A stretch of 64,000 nucleotides of DNA from CAVYVZ01 sp963772065 (GTDB taxonomy: Bacteria > Acidobacteriota > Vicinamibacteria > Vicinamibacterales > UBA2999). The notes beneath the pieces were generated by a model, which was given only the letters and a program-made list of their open reading frames with translations, made no database searches and was not told the DNA's origin. Below, in pieces: positions 46,565 through 55,852 of this stretch (positions are counted from its first letter, which is position 1; each line of letters opens with the position of its first letter). The stretch covers positions 62,001 through 126,000 of the forward strand of contig CAVYVZ010000002.1 in NCBI GenBank assembly GCA_963772065.1. The letters are read 5' to 3'. Made by a program: the position numbers and the translations under genes.

Positions 46565-49500
46565 TCAGAATTCTATGCGAGCCGCGAGCTGGATGTTCCT
46601 CGGATCGCTCACGCCCCCTTTCCAGTTGCCGAAGGTCGGGCTCGCGAGGTCGAGATCGAAGGCATCCGTGATGGCGCCCATGATCGTGCCGCGCGCGCCG
46701 AAGACGTGCCAGTTCCACAGATTGAAGATCTCGAGCCTGAACTGCAGGTTATTGCCGCCCGGCAGCCTGGTGTTCTTGACCAACGACAGGTCCTGATTGC
46801 GGTAGGAGAAGCCGCGCACATCCTCCTCGATGCGATTGCCGGCGCCGTAGTAGAAGTTGAACGCGCTGACCGGCTCGAACGCCGCCTTGTTGAAGAGCGG
46901 CCCTTGCGCCGGATCGAAGCCGCCCTTGTCCTGCGCGAAGACGCTGCCGGCATTCGTGATCGCCGGGATGCATCCTGCGCGGAACTGGGTCGGCACGTTG
47001 CACGGCGTTCCGTTGACTCGGAAGAAGAACGGCAGCCCCGACGAGTAGCGGAATGTCGTGCTCGCCTGCCAGCCGCCCAGCAACGCGTTCGCCGCGCCTC
47101 CCTCGGTCAGATATTTCCGTCCCTGCCCGAACGGCAGCTGGTACACGAATGCCGCCGAGAGCACGTGCGGCGTGTCGTCGGTCGCGATCGTCTTGTTTCG
47201 ATCGCGCTCGAACGGCGAGATCACGCCCTGCGCTCCGCTCCAACTGCTGCCCGCCGAGCTCTGCGTGTTGTCCGATCCGCTGGAGACGGTCCGCGAGAGC
47301 GTATACGACACGAGGGCGAAGGCGCCCTCCGAGAAACGCTTCTGCAGTTTCATCTGCAGCGAGTTGTACTGCGACTCGCCGTAGTTCTCGTTCATGCCTT
47401 GAAAACTGTCGCAGTACCTGTGGATACGGACGAAGCGCCTGCGCGACCGACGGCGGACATCCCGTCATCTGCTCCACCCAACCGGCGTACGGGAGCGGCA
47501 CGCCATGGAGGCTCGTCATGCCGGGTTGGAACTGGTCGTACAGCGGGCTGCCCATCGAGAGGTATCTCGGGTCGATCGCATTGATGGGAGCGATGCTCGA
47601 CGGGAGGCGGCGGCCCAATGTGCCCACGTAGGCCACGCTCAGCGACACATCCTTCCCGACCTCCCGATCGACCGTGATGTTCCACTGGTGTGAGTAGGGC
47701 CGCTTGTTCGCGTCGAACGGGCGGTATCCCGAGCCGTTGCCGTTGGCCATCGTGATCGTCTGGCCGTTCTTGTAGTCGGAGCGGATAATCGGCGGCTGCT
47801 GAAAGTTGCGTGGGAACCCTTGCGCCAGCAGGAACGCCGGCTGGATTCCACCGAGCGAACTGGAGAAGACCGGCGTGTTCGAGAATCCTTCCAACGAGAC
47901 GCCTCCACCCCACCCCGGGTAGAACGCCTGCGTGTAGAAGATCCCGTAGCCGCTCCGGATCACCGTCTTGTCGTTCAGCGCGTACACCGCTCCCAATCGA
48001 GGGGCGAAGCCGCCGTACCAGTCCTCCTCAGGGTAGCGCGCGCCAAAGCTCGCTTCGCCGTATCCGTCGCCGGCGAAGGCGAGGCGCCCGGCGCGGCCGC
48101 CAGCTCCGGGGTTGGAGCCGACAGGATCGAAGAACGAAAGGCGATCGAATTTCTCGCTCGACGGCGAGAAATAGTCCCACCGCAGCCCATAGTCGAGCGT
48201 CAGCTTCTCGTTCACACGCCACGTGTCGCCACCGTGAAAGACCCACGCGTGCTGTCTCGGGTACCACGAGTCAACGGACCGAAAGGCCACATTCGCGTTG
48301 TCGACGGCGCCGAGCAGAAAGCTGGCGATGGGGCTGCCGCTGTTGGTCCCGAGCAGACCTGTCGCCCCGCGCGCGAAGTGGAACGTCCCCGCCTGGTTGC
48401 CGTTGGTGTGGATGTTCCCCATCACTTTGCGGAACTCCATGCCGAACTTCAACGTGTGCTTGCTGCGGGTCCACGTCACCAGGTCGTTGATGATGAACGT
48501 GGGGCGGGTCGTGATGTTCCCGACATTGACGCCGGCATTGTTTCCGAACTGCGCGTAGCCGTCGCTGAACGTGATCTGCGGCGGCACGTTGTTGCCCGCG
48601 ACGCCGGCGATCTGCGGAAAGTCGCCGACGAAGCTCTGATTGACGGAACCGTACCCCTCGTTCCGATTCAAGTACCCCATCGACATGTGGTTCAGCAGTG
48701 TCGACGAAAGATCCGGTCGTAGTTGAACCGGCTGACCCACGAGTTCTGCGGGTCGGAGTACGTTTCGTTGGCAATAGCCTGGGGGAGCGTCGACACGAAC
48801 TTTGCCGGCGCGCGCTGGTGCCAGACGCTCATGAACATGTGATCCGCGCTGCCGATCTGCAGATCGTAGCGGCCCATGTAGTAATCCGAGTTGCCCAGAA
48901 TCGTGTCGGGGATCGCGGGAGCCAGGAAGTTGTTGGTCGGTCCGCCGCTCGTCGGATTCGGCAGCGCCTGAAGCCATCCCCGCACCAGCGGGCTGATGCG
49001 CGAGGCGCAGATCACGTTCGGCGTGGCGCCATCGCACCCCATGAACTGATCCTTGACGAACCCACCACGGCCGTCGGGCCTGATCGTCGCCGGGTCGTAA
49101 ATAGGAATCAGGTTCCCGGCTGCATCGCGCCAGTCCCTGAAGTCGCCGCCACGCTGGGCGGCTGACGGGATCGAGAGCGTCGGCTGGTTCGAGCCACCGA
49201 CCTGTCGATAGCCCTCGTAGTTGAAATAGAAGTAGCTCTTGACGCGATCGGACCAGAGGCCCGGCGCCTTTGCCGGGCCGCCGATGTTCGCCCCGAAGTT
49301 GTTCTTTCGAAGCTCGTTCTTGTTTGTTGCACCCCATTGCTTGGCGTTGAGCGCGTCGTTCCGGTGGTACTCGAACAGCGCGCCGTGAAACTCGCTTCCG
49401 CCCGATTTCGTCACCGCCATCACCTGGCCGGACAGCGATGCGCCGTACTCAGGGGCGTAGTTCGACGTCAGGACTTTGACTTCGCTCACCATATCCGGCG

Positions 49501-50146
49501 ACATGGGGAAGTCCTGGAAGATCGACACCATGCCCCCCTGGCTCATGAAGCCCTGCTGCATGCTGACGCCGTCGACGGTGGCCTCATCGCCCGACTGCAG
49601 GCCTCCATTGATCCGGGCGTCGAAGGCGTTGGCCCGCCCACCCGTGCTGACGCCAGGCATCAGGATCGCAAAGGAAGCCGACGACCGCGGGCCCGTCTCG
49701 AAGATGAGTGGCAACTGCCCGAGGGTTTCGGGCGAGATGCCGTGCTCCTGTGTCCCGGTGGTGCTGAGCACTGACGAAGCGCCGGTGACCTCGACACGCT
49801 GCTCCAGTCCGCCGACAGGCAGCTCCACATCCACGCGCAGCTGCGTGCTCAGCGTGACCCGAAGCTCCGGCAGCACCACTTGCTGGAACCCTTGCTTCGT
49901 GACACCGAGCTCGTACGTGGCAGGCGCCAGATTGCGAAAGGCGTATTCGCCGTCAGGTCCCGACACCGCTGTCGCCACCGTCTGGTCCGTGGCAACATTG
50001 CGCAGCGTGAGGGCCGCGTCGGGGAGGACGGCACGCGAGCTGTCCCGCACCACCCCTGTGATTGCGCCGTTGAAGCTCTGCGCCGCGGCAAGCCGCGGGA
50101 GTAAGAGGAGTATCGCCGTCGTCAGCAACGCGCGAGAAACTGGCAT
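46565..50146 (-). CDS. TonB-dependent receptor (Oar-like), first gene of the TPR/CRTAC1 operon, two frameshifts
   Basis: About 1,190 residues. A signal peptide (ALLTTAILLLLPRLAAAQ) is followed by a carboxypeptidase-regulatory-like domain (FNGAITGVVRDSSRAVLPDA, DGEYAFRNLAPATYELGVTK), a plug (LGQLPLIFETGPRSSASFAI, QVMAVTKSGGSEFHGALFEY), and a long barrel ending IQLAARIEF with terminal Phe. One base is missing near 48,705 (before STLLNHMSMGYLNRN) and one extra lies near 47,425 (before YCDSFQGMNENYGES). The start at 50146 faces a divergent CRTAC1 gene across 132 bases with two dyads. The downstream TPR and CRTAC1 genes probably serve the same uptake or surface process. Confidence 0.85.
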
Positions 50147-50168
50147 ACGCGTCCTCCCTCAGGAGCCA

Positions 50169-50186
50169 GAACTGATATTCCAGTTC
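50169..50186. promoter_or_regulatory. Operator-like dyad 1, GAACTGATATTCCAGTTC
   Basis: Six-base arms GAACTG and CAGTTC are perfectly inverted around ATATTC. It lies 23 bases before the TonB receptor start on the minus strand. Its first ten bases recur in dyad 2, 96 bases away. The form resembles operators of FadR/GntR-type regulators, but no such regulator is adjacent. The site is placed to act on the TonB-TPR-CRTAC1 operon. Confidence 0.55.
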
Positions 50187-50264
50187 GTAGGGGCGATATA
50201 TCATATGCAGCTCCACGAGGCAAGATTAGGCCTTCGGCTGAGGTAACATCTCTGTGAAATTGGG

Positions 50265-50287
50265 GAACTGATATCTCAGTGAAGTTC
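50265..50287. promoter_or_regulatory. Operator-like dyad 2 overlapping the CRTAC1 start codon
   Basis: It begins GAACTGATAT, exactly as dyad 1, and contains ACTGATATCTCAGT (50267-50280), a dyad with five-base arms. The GTG start of the divergent CRTAC1 gene is at 50279-50281, inside the site. A protein bound here would cover the start region. The two copies suggest one regulator controls both divergent units. Confidence 0.5.
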
Positions 50288-52000
50288 AATTCCAGCCGCC
50301 GCGTCGTCCTGCGGACGATCGCCGGCGCGGGCCTATCGGCGTTCATGGTCCCTTGGAGAGGGCGCGGTGACGTTGAGATGCGCCCGGCCTTTATGGAGGT
50401 CTCGGCGAAGCAAAGCGGTCTCACCTGGATCCATGAGAACGCGATATCCCCGGAACGCTATCTCCCCGAGACGTGCGGCTCCGGGTGTGCCTTCCTCGAC
50501 TTCGATGGCGATGGGTGGATGGACATCTATCTGGTGAACAGCGGCCCAGCGGATTTCTTCGCGCCCACCAGACCCATTCGAAATGCCCTGTACAGGAACA
50601 ACCGAGACGGGACCTTTACCGACGTCACGCTCGAGGCCGGCGTTCCCGGGGGCACGTTCGGCATGGGCGTCGCCGTCGGCGACTACGACAACGACGGCCG
50701 TCCCGACATCTTCGTGACGGCATACGGCCGTTGCACCCTGTACCACAACAACGGAAACGGGACGTTCACCGACGTGACGGAGAAGGCCGGTGTTGCGGCC
50801 CCGGGGTGGACGACGAGCGCGGTCTGGTTCGACTACGACAACGACGGCCGGTTGGACCTCTTTGTCTGCAGCTTCGTGGAGTTCTCGCTGAAGGGAAACG
50901 TGGTGTGCGGGGACAACAAGCTGGGACGCCGCTACTACTGCGTGCCGCGGGTATTCAAGCCGACGCCGAGCGTGCTGTTCCGCAACAACGGGAACGGCAC
51001 CTTCAGCGAGGTCGCCACCGGCACCGATATACATCGCGCCCTCGGCAAAGCCTTCGGCGTCGTCGCGACCGACATCAACGGGGACGGGCTGATGGACCTT
51101 TTCGTGGCCAACGACACGGTGCAGAACTTCCTGTTTGCGAATCGTGGCAAGAACAACTGGGAGGAAATCGGATTGGCGGCGGAAGTAGGCTTCAATGCCA
51201 ACGGCCGGCCGCGGTCGGGGATGGGCGTCGACGCGGCGGATTTCGATCAGGATGGACTCGAGGATCTCTTCGTCGCGAACATCGACCAGGAGATGTTCTC
51301 GCTCTACAAGAACCGCGGCGACGAGTCATTCACCGATGTGGCGCTCGCTCACGGCGTCGCGCAGGCAACACGGTTTCTTTCCGGGTGGGGATTGAAGTTC
51401 TTCGATTTCGACAACGACGGACGGGTCGATCTGCTGCTTGCAAACGGACATCCCGACGACATGGTCGAGTCCATCACGACGCAGGTGAAGTACAAGGAGC
51501 CGCTGCTTCTCTTCCGTAACGACGGATCACGCCTCATCGATGTCAGCGCTGGTGCCGGCCCCGCGTTCCAGCAGTCCTTTGCCGCACGCGGGATGGCGAT
51601 CGGCGACTACGACAACGATGGGCGCCCCGACGTCCTGGTCATGAACAACGGCGGCGCCCCGGTCCTTCTTCGCAATACGAGCGGGGAAGGTCATCACTGG
51701 CTGGGGATTTCGCTTCAGGGCACCGCGTGCAATCGGGACGCGATTGGCGCGCGAATCACGTGGTCCGCCGCCGGCGTGAGGCGCAGCCGCCTCAAGACCG
51801 GCGGCGGAAGCTATCTCTCATCCCACGACCCGCGCGAGATCCTGGGACTCGGGACGGCCGGCAAACTGGACTGGCTCGAGATCACCTGGCCCCAGCCGAG
51901 CGGCCGCGCCGAACGATTCACGAACGTCGCTGTGGACCGTTACATCCGCATCACGGAGGGCGCGGGGATCTCTCGATCCCAGACGTCCCGCAAGCCATGA
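50279..52000 (+). CDS. Tat-exported CRTAC1-family beta-propeller protein
   Basis: A 573-residue protein. Residues 1-27 include SRRVVLRTIAGAGLSAFMVP, a twin-arginine signal, so it is exported folded. It has at least seven FG-GAP-type loops (LDFDGDGWMDIYLVNS, GDYDNDGRPDIFVTAY, FDYDNDGRLDLFVCSF, DINGDGLMDLFVAND, FDFDNDGRVDLLLANG) and a C-terminal ASPIC/UnbV domain (NRDAIGARITWSAAGVRRSR, LGTAGKLDWLEITWPQPSGR). There is no in-frame ATG upstream; the GTG at 50279 lies within a dyad and has no normal ribosome site, so a leaderless mRNA is possible. It overlaps the following SDR start by ATGA. It may be the counterpart of the CRTAC1 protein at 40.6 kb. Confidence 0.85.
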   Translation: MKFNSSRRVVLRTIAGAGLSAFMVPWRGRGDVEMRPAFMEVSAKQSGLTWIHENAISPERYLPETCGSGCAFLDFDGDGWMDIYLVNSGPADFFAPTRPIRNALYRNNRDGTFTDVTLEAGVPGGTFGMGVAVGDYDNDGRPDIFVTAYGRCTLYHNNGNGTFTDVTEKAGVAAPGWTTSAVWFDYDNDGRLDLFVCSFVEFSLKGNVVCGDNKLGRRYYCVPRVFKPTPSVLFRNNGNGTFSEVATGTDIHRALGKAFGVVATDINGDGLMDLFVANDTVQNFLFANRGKNNWEEIGLAAEVGFNANGRPRSGMGVDAADFDQDGLEDLFVANIDQEMFSLYKNRGDESFTDVALAHGVAQATRFLSGWGLKFFDFDNDGRVDLLLANGHPDDMVESITTQVKYKEPLLLFRNDGSRLIDVSAGAGPAFQQSFAARGMAIGDYDNDGRPDVLVMNNGGAPVLLRNTSGEGHHWLGISLQGTACNRDAIGARITWSAAGVRRSRLKTGGGSYLSSHDPREILGLGTAGKLDWLEITWPQPSGRAERFTNVAVDRYIRITEGAGISRSQTSRKP

Positions 52001-52734
52001 TTCTCACCGGCAGGATCGCAGTCGTAACCGGGGCAGCGGGCACGATGGGGCGTGCCGCGGCCAGATTTCTGCTCGAGGACGGCGCGCAGGTGGCACTCAT
52101 AGACGTCGATGCCGCGGGGCTCGAGAGCGCGGCACGACTCCTCGGCGCCAGGACGCTGCCCGTCGTCTGTGATATCGCCGATGCGGCAGCCGTTCGCGGG
52201 GTGCATCGACGGATCGAATCCGAGCTGGGGCACGTGGACATCCTGGTGAACAACGCCGGCATCCTGAGCAACACCAAGGCGGAGCAGACGGCCGATGACG
52301 AGTGGCGGCGCGTGCTGTCCATCAACGTCGACGGCGCGTTCTACTGGTCGCGCGCCGTGCTGCCCGGCATGAAGGCCCGCAGGTGGGGACGGATCATCAA
52401 CGTCTGCTCGCTCGCGGCGAAAACGGGCGGTCTCACCGCCGGAACCGCGTATGCGACCTCGAAGGGTGCGCTCACGTCGCTGACGTTCTCCCTCGCGCGC
52501 GAGAGCGCGGCGCACGGCGTCACGGTGAACGGCATCTCCCCCGCGTACGTGAAGACGCCGATGATCGAAGGACTCAGTGATGATCAGCGGCGGCAGATGC
52601 TGGCGCAGATCCCCGTCGGCCGCTTCTGCGAGCCCGACGAGTTCGCGCACGCGGTGCGATTTCTCGCCTCGCCCCTGGCCGGGTTCATCACCGGAGAGAT
52701 CCTCGACGTGAACGGCGGCCTGCACATGGACTAG
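51997..52734 (+). CDS. SDR-family NAD(P)-dependent oxidoreductase
   Basis: A 245-residue classical SDR. The cofactor loop is VTGAAGTMGRAA, then DIADAAAVRG, NNAG, the catalytic Ser in NVCSLAAKTGG, and Tyr/Lys in TAYATSKGALTS, ending FLASPLAGFITGEILDVNGG. All catalytic residues are present. It is coupled to the CRTAC1 gene by overlapping ATGA. The product could oxidise or reduce a sugar or keto acid in the local pathway; the exact substrate is unknown. Its stop TAG forms part of a CTAG that may also stop the convergent gene. Confidence 0.9.
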   Translation: MILTGRIAVVTGAAGTMGRAAARFLLEDGAQVALIDVDAAGLESAARLLGARTLPVVCDIADAAAVRGVHRRIESELGHVDILVNNAGILSNTKAEQTADDEWRRVLSINVDGAFYWSRAVLPGMKARRWGRIINVCSLAAKTGGLTAGTAYATSKGALTSLTFSLARESAAHGVTVNGISPAYVKTPMIEGLSDDQRRQMLAQIPVGRFCEPDEFAHAVRFLASPLAGFITGEILDVNGGLHMD

Positions 52735-53670
52735 CTGCTGCGTCTCGGCGATGAACTGCCCCACAATCGAGTCGACGTCGCGGTCTGCCTGAAACCCGAG
52801 ACGCAGTGCGCGGCTCACGTCGAATGCTCCCGGCCAGGTGCAGACGATGCGCATGATGCGTTCGTCGGGTTCACAACGGACACGCGCGCGTGCCGCGGCG
52901 CCGCCGAGGCGCTCGAGGCTGGCCAGCATCTCCGCCGGCGTCACCGACAGGCCTGGGAGGTTCACCATCGGGCGTTCCTCGAGCCTCGAGGTCTCCACGC
53001 GTGCCGCATGCAGCAGGTTGACGGTCAACACGTCCGGCGAGCAGATCCACAGCGGCGTGTCGAGCGGCACGGGGCACACGCTCTCGATGCCGGCGAGCGG
53101 CTCGCGGATGATGCCGCTGACGAAAGAGGACATCGCCGAATTCGGCGCACCGGGGCGAATCGCGACGGTCGGCAGCCGGCAGGCGATGCCGTCGATGAAT
53201 CCCCTCCGCGAGTAGTCGCTGACCAGCAGCTCGGCGACCGCCTTGGCCGCTCCATACGATGACTGCGGCACCACCGCCACGTCTTCCGGAACGACATCGG
53301 GGAGCGGGCCGCCGAACACGGCAACCGTGCTCGAGAACACGAAGCGTGGCGGCCTCTTCAGGCGCCGGCACGCCTCGAGCAAGCCGCGCGTCGCGTCGAC
53401 GTTGACGCGCATCCCCAGGTCGAACTCGGCCTCTGCCTGGCCGCTCAAGACCGCGGCGAGGTGATAGACGAGGTCCACGTCGCGGTCGACGATCGATCGA
53501 ACGAAGCTGTCGTCAGTGATCGTGCCGATCCTGAGGTCGACCCGGGGATCGTCGATCGGGAATCCAGTCGTGTCCGCTGCCACGAGCGCCGACACCGCCA
53601 CATCGGCAAGGAGGGCCTTCGCGACGCGGCGGCCCAGGAATCCGGCGGCGCCGGTGACCAGTACTTTCAT
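52731..53670 (-). CDS. NAD-dependent epimerase/dehydrogenase, similar to D-erythronate dehydrogenase DenD
   Basis: An extended SDR of about 313 residues. It has VLVTGAAGFLGRRVAKALL, DLVYHLAAVLSGQAEAEFDL, FVFSSTVAVFGG, the Tyr/Lys pair in SSYGAAKAVAELLVSDYSRR, and RLPTVAIRPGAPNSAMSSFV, the pattern of the DenD-like group that oxidises erythronate-type acids. The open frame runs on past the end into the antisense of the SDR gene to 51940, giving 580 residues, far above the family length. In the next frame a TAG (52731-52733) inside CTAG ends it at the normal place, so one indel in the last 15 codons is probable. The start is 53670 or 53682. It is divergent from another SDR. Confidence 0.7.
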
Positions 53671-53696
53671 GCGTCCTGTCATGGTAGGTTGCGAGC

Positions 53697-54456
53697 GTGA
53701 GCGAATCGACGAAAGTAGCGATTGTAACGGGAGCCGGCAGCGGAATCGGCCGGGCGGTCGCGCTCGGACTTCTCGAAGAAGGCTACGCGGTCGTCCTTGC
53801 CGGGCGGCGCGCGGCGCAGCTGAAGGAGACGGTCGACCGTGCCGCTTCGCATGCGGCGCGCGCGCTTGCCGTGCCGACCGACGTGGCCGATCCGGTTTCC
53901 GTGCGCGCGCTGTTCGACGCGACGCGAAACGCCTTTGGCCGATTGGACGTGCTCTTCAACAACGCCGGCATGACGACCCGCGGCGTTCCGCTGGAGGAGC
54001 TGACGGTCGAGCAGTGGAAGTCGGTCGTGGATGTCAACCTGACCGGCGCGTTCCTCTGCACACAGCAGGCGTTTCTGCTCATGAAGGACCAGCAGCCCGA
54101 GGGGCGGGCGCATCATCAACAACGGGTCGATATCCGCGTATTCGCCGCGGCCGCATTCGGCGCCCTACACGGCGACCAAGCACGCGATCACCGGCCTGAC
54201 GAAGTCCACCTCGCTCGACGGGCGCAGGTTCGATATCGCCTGCGGACAGATTGACATTGGCAATGCCGCCACGGACATGACGGCGACGTTCGCAACCGGC
54301 GTGCTGCAGGCCAACGGGGACGTCAGCGCCGAGCCGCGCCTTGACGTCGCTCATGTCGTTCGAGCTGTCCTCTACATGGCCAGCCTGCCACTCGATGCGA
54401 ATGTGCAGTTCCTCACCGTGATGGCGACGAAGATGCCATTTATCGGTCGGGGGTAA
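53697..54456 (+). CDS. SDR-family oxidoreductase, one frameshift
   Basis: A protein of about 252 residues from a GTG start: VTGAGSGIGRAVALGLLEEG, NNAGMTTRGVPLEELTVEQW, VVDVNLTGAFLCTQQAFLLM. Near 54,096 one extra C in CCC breaks the frame; beyond it come GGRIINNGSISAYSPRPHSA and YTATKHAITGLTKSTSLDGR, with the catalytic Ser/Tyr/Lys, and the end MATKMPFIGRG with TAA. It starts 14 bases from the divergent DenD-like gene and lies before an enolase-superfamily gene. Its role may be sugar-acid oxidation or reduction. Confidence 0.8.
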
Positions 54457-54610
54457 TCGCCGCGGTTATTGCACAGGGAGATCGGGGAGATCAGGGAGGC
54501 GTGAGCTTCGCTCCTTCAACGCCTGTTGATTGAGCCGCTGGTGAACAGTGATGCGGCTCCCGCTCCGGAACACGGAAATACCATTACGCTTCACAGCGCG
54601 AGGGCATCAC

Positions 54611-55852
54611 ATGGATCGAAGAACCTTCCTGAGAGCGATGACGGCGGCGCCCGTTCTTGGCCTGCTGCGTCCCCTGTCTGCGTCGGCCGATCTTCCGAAG
54701 GCGAAGATCACGCGCGTGCGGATTTACCGGCCGCCCACGCTGAACCCGTTGTTCAACCAGAGCAACATGGTGGTGACGGTTGAAACGGACATTGGAATCA
54801 CCGGCATCGGGGAGGGCGGCGCCAAGGACACGCTCGAGCAGTGCGCCGGCACCCTCATCGGGAAGAACCCGTTCCGGATCGAGGCGATCTGGCAGGAAGC
54901 GTATATCGCCTGGTTCTACCCTCCCGGTCGCGAGAAGACGCACGCGCTCGGCGCGCTCGACCTGGCGCTATGGGACATCAAGGGCAAGGCGCTCGGTCTG
55001 CCCGTGCACGAGCTGCTCGGCGGCATTGCGCGCGATTACTGCGAGTGCTACGCGACCAGCGCCGTCCGGCCGCCGGGCGCGTCTCCGGACGCCAAGCTGA
55101 CGCTGACGGAACGCGCGCGGGCGACGATGGAAGCCGGCTTTCGCGCGTTCCGCATGGGCGCCGGCGACGTGCCCATCGGCGACGTGTTCGACACGCGAAC
55201 GGCGGTGCGGCGGATCGCGCAGGACTGCCGCGACGTCCGCGAAGGCGTCGGGCCGGACGGGAACTGGTGCATCGACCTGCATCAGCGCTTCGACTTCAAC
55301 GACGGCCTGCGGTGCTGCAAGGCGATGGAGGAGTTCGATCCCTTCTTCGTCGAGGATCCGGTTCGCGACGAGCACGCGCTCCAGGACATCCCGAAGCTCC
55401 GCCAGATGACGACCGTTCCATTGACGCACGGCGAGGAGTGGGGGCTGCGATGGGACTTCAACAGGCTGGTCGAGAGCCATGACATCGACTTCATTCGGGC
55501 CACCCTGCCGAATGTCGGCGGGATTACCGAGATGATGAAGGTCGCCGGCATCTGCGAGACGCATGCGGTCGGAATCATCCCGCACTTCACCGGGCCGATT
55601 GCGACCGCCGCGCTCGTGCACAGCCTCTCGACGTTCTCTGGACCGGTGATGCTGGAGTACAACTTCGGCGGCCGCGCGATCGACTACCTCCCGGAGAGCT
55701 TCGATTTCAAGAACGGCAAGATGTACACGAACCAGCGCCCCGGCCTCGGCGTGACCGCCGACATGAAGCAACTCACCATGATCGGAGAGATCACGCAGCC
55801 GGGTCGTCGAAACGTGTTCAAGCGACCCGACGGCTCATTGACTCATTGGTAG
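54611..55852 (+). CDS. Tat-exported enolase-superfamily dehydratase (mandelate racemase type)
   Basis: A 413-residue protein. It starts MDRRTFLRAMTAAPVLGLL, a twin-arginine signal. The capping domain has ITGIGEGGAKDTLEQ; the barrel has AFRMGAGDVP, CIDLHQRFDF (Asp, first metal ligand), FVEDPVRDEHALQ (Glu), LTHGEEWGLRWD (Glu) and GIIPHFTGPIA with the base His. It lacks the Lys-x-Lys of muconate lactonizing enzymes, so the His-based acid-sugar dehydratase subgroup (D-galactonate or mannonate dehydratase type) fits better. GAGGG lies 8 bases before the ATG. It is in the sugar-acid cluster and its 3' end overlaps the convergent PQQ-dehydrogenase gene by 18 bases. Confidence 0.85.
   Translation: MDRRTFLRAMTAAPVLGLLRPLSASADLPKAKITRVRIYRPPTLNPLFNQSNMVVTVETDIGITGIGEGGAKDTLEQCAGTLIGKNPFRIEAIWQEAYIAWFYPPGREKTHALGALDLALWDIKGKALGLPVHELLGGIARDYCECYATSAVRPPGASPDAKLTLTERARATMEAGFRAFRMGAGDVPIGDVFDTRTAVRRIAQDCRDVREGVGPDGNWCIDLHQRFDFNDGLRCCKAMEEFDPFFVEDPVRDEHALQDIPKLRQMTTVPLTHGEEWGLRWDFNRLVESHDIDFIRATLPNVGGITEMMKVAGICETHAVGIIPHFTGPIATAALVHSLSTFSGPVMLEYNFGGRAIDYLPESFDFKNGKMYTNQRPGLGVTADMKQLTMIGEITQPGRRNVFKRPDGSLTHW

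Noticed and set aside
49337..49774. Plus-strand frames opposite the TonB receptor at 46.6-50.1 kb
   Set aside because: They have shadow composition and no family resemblance; the minus strand carries a full receptor.
51940..52730. C-terminal half of a 580-residue DenD-like protein
   Set aside because: It is antisense to a complete SDR gene and beyond the normal family length.
54457..54610. Intergenic region before the enolase-superfamily gene
   Set aside because: Short GGGAGATC repeats are present (two copies, 10 bases apart) but too short to call a site or element.
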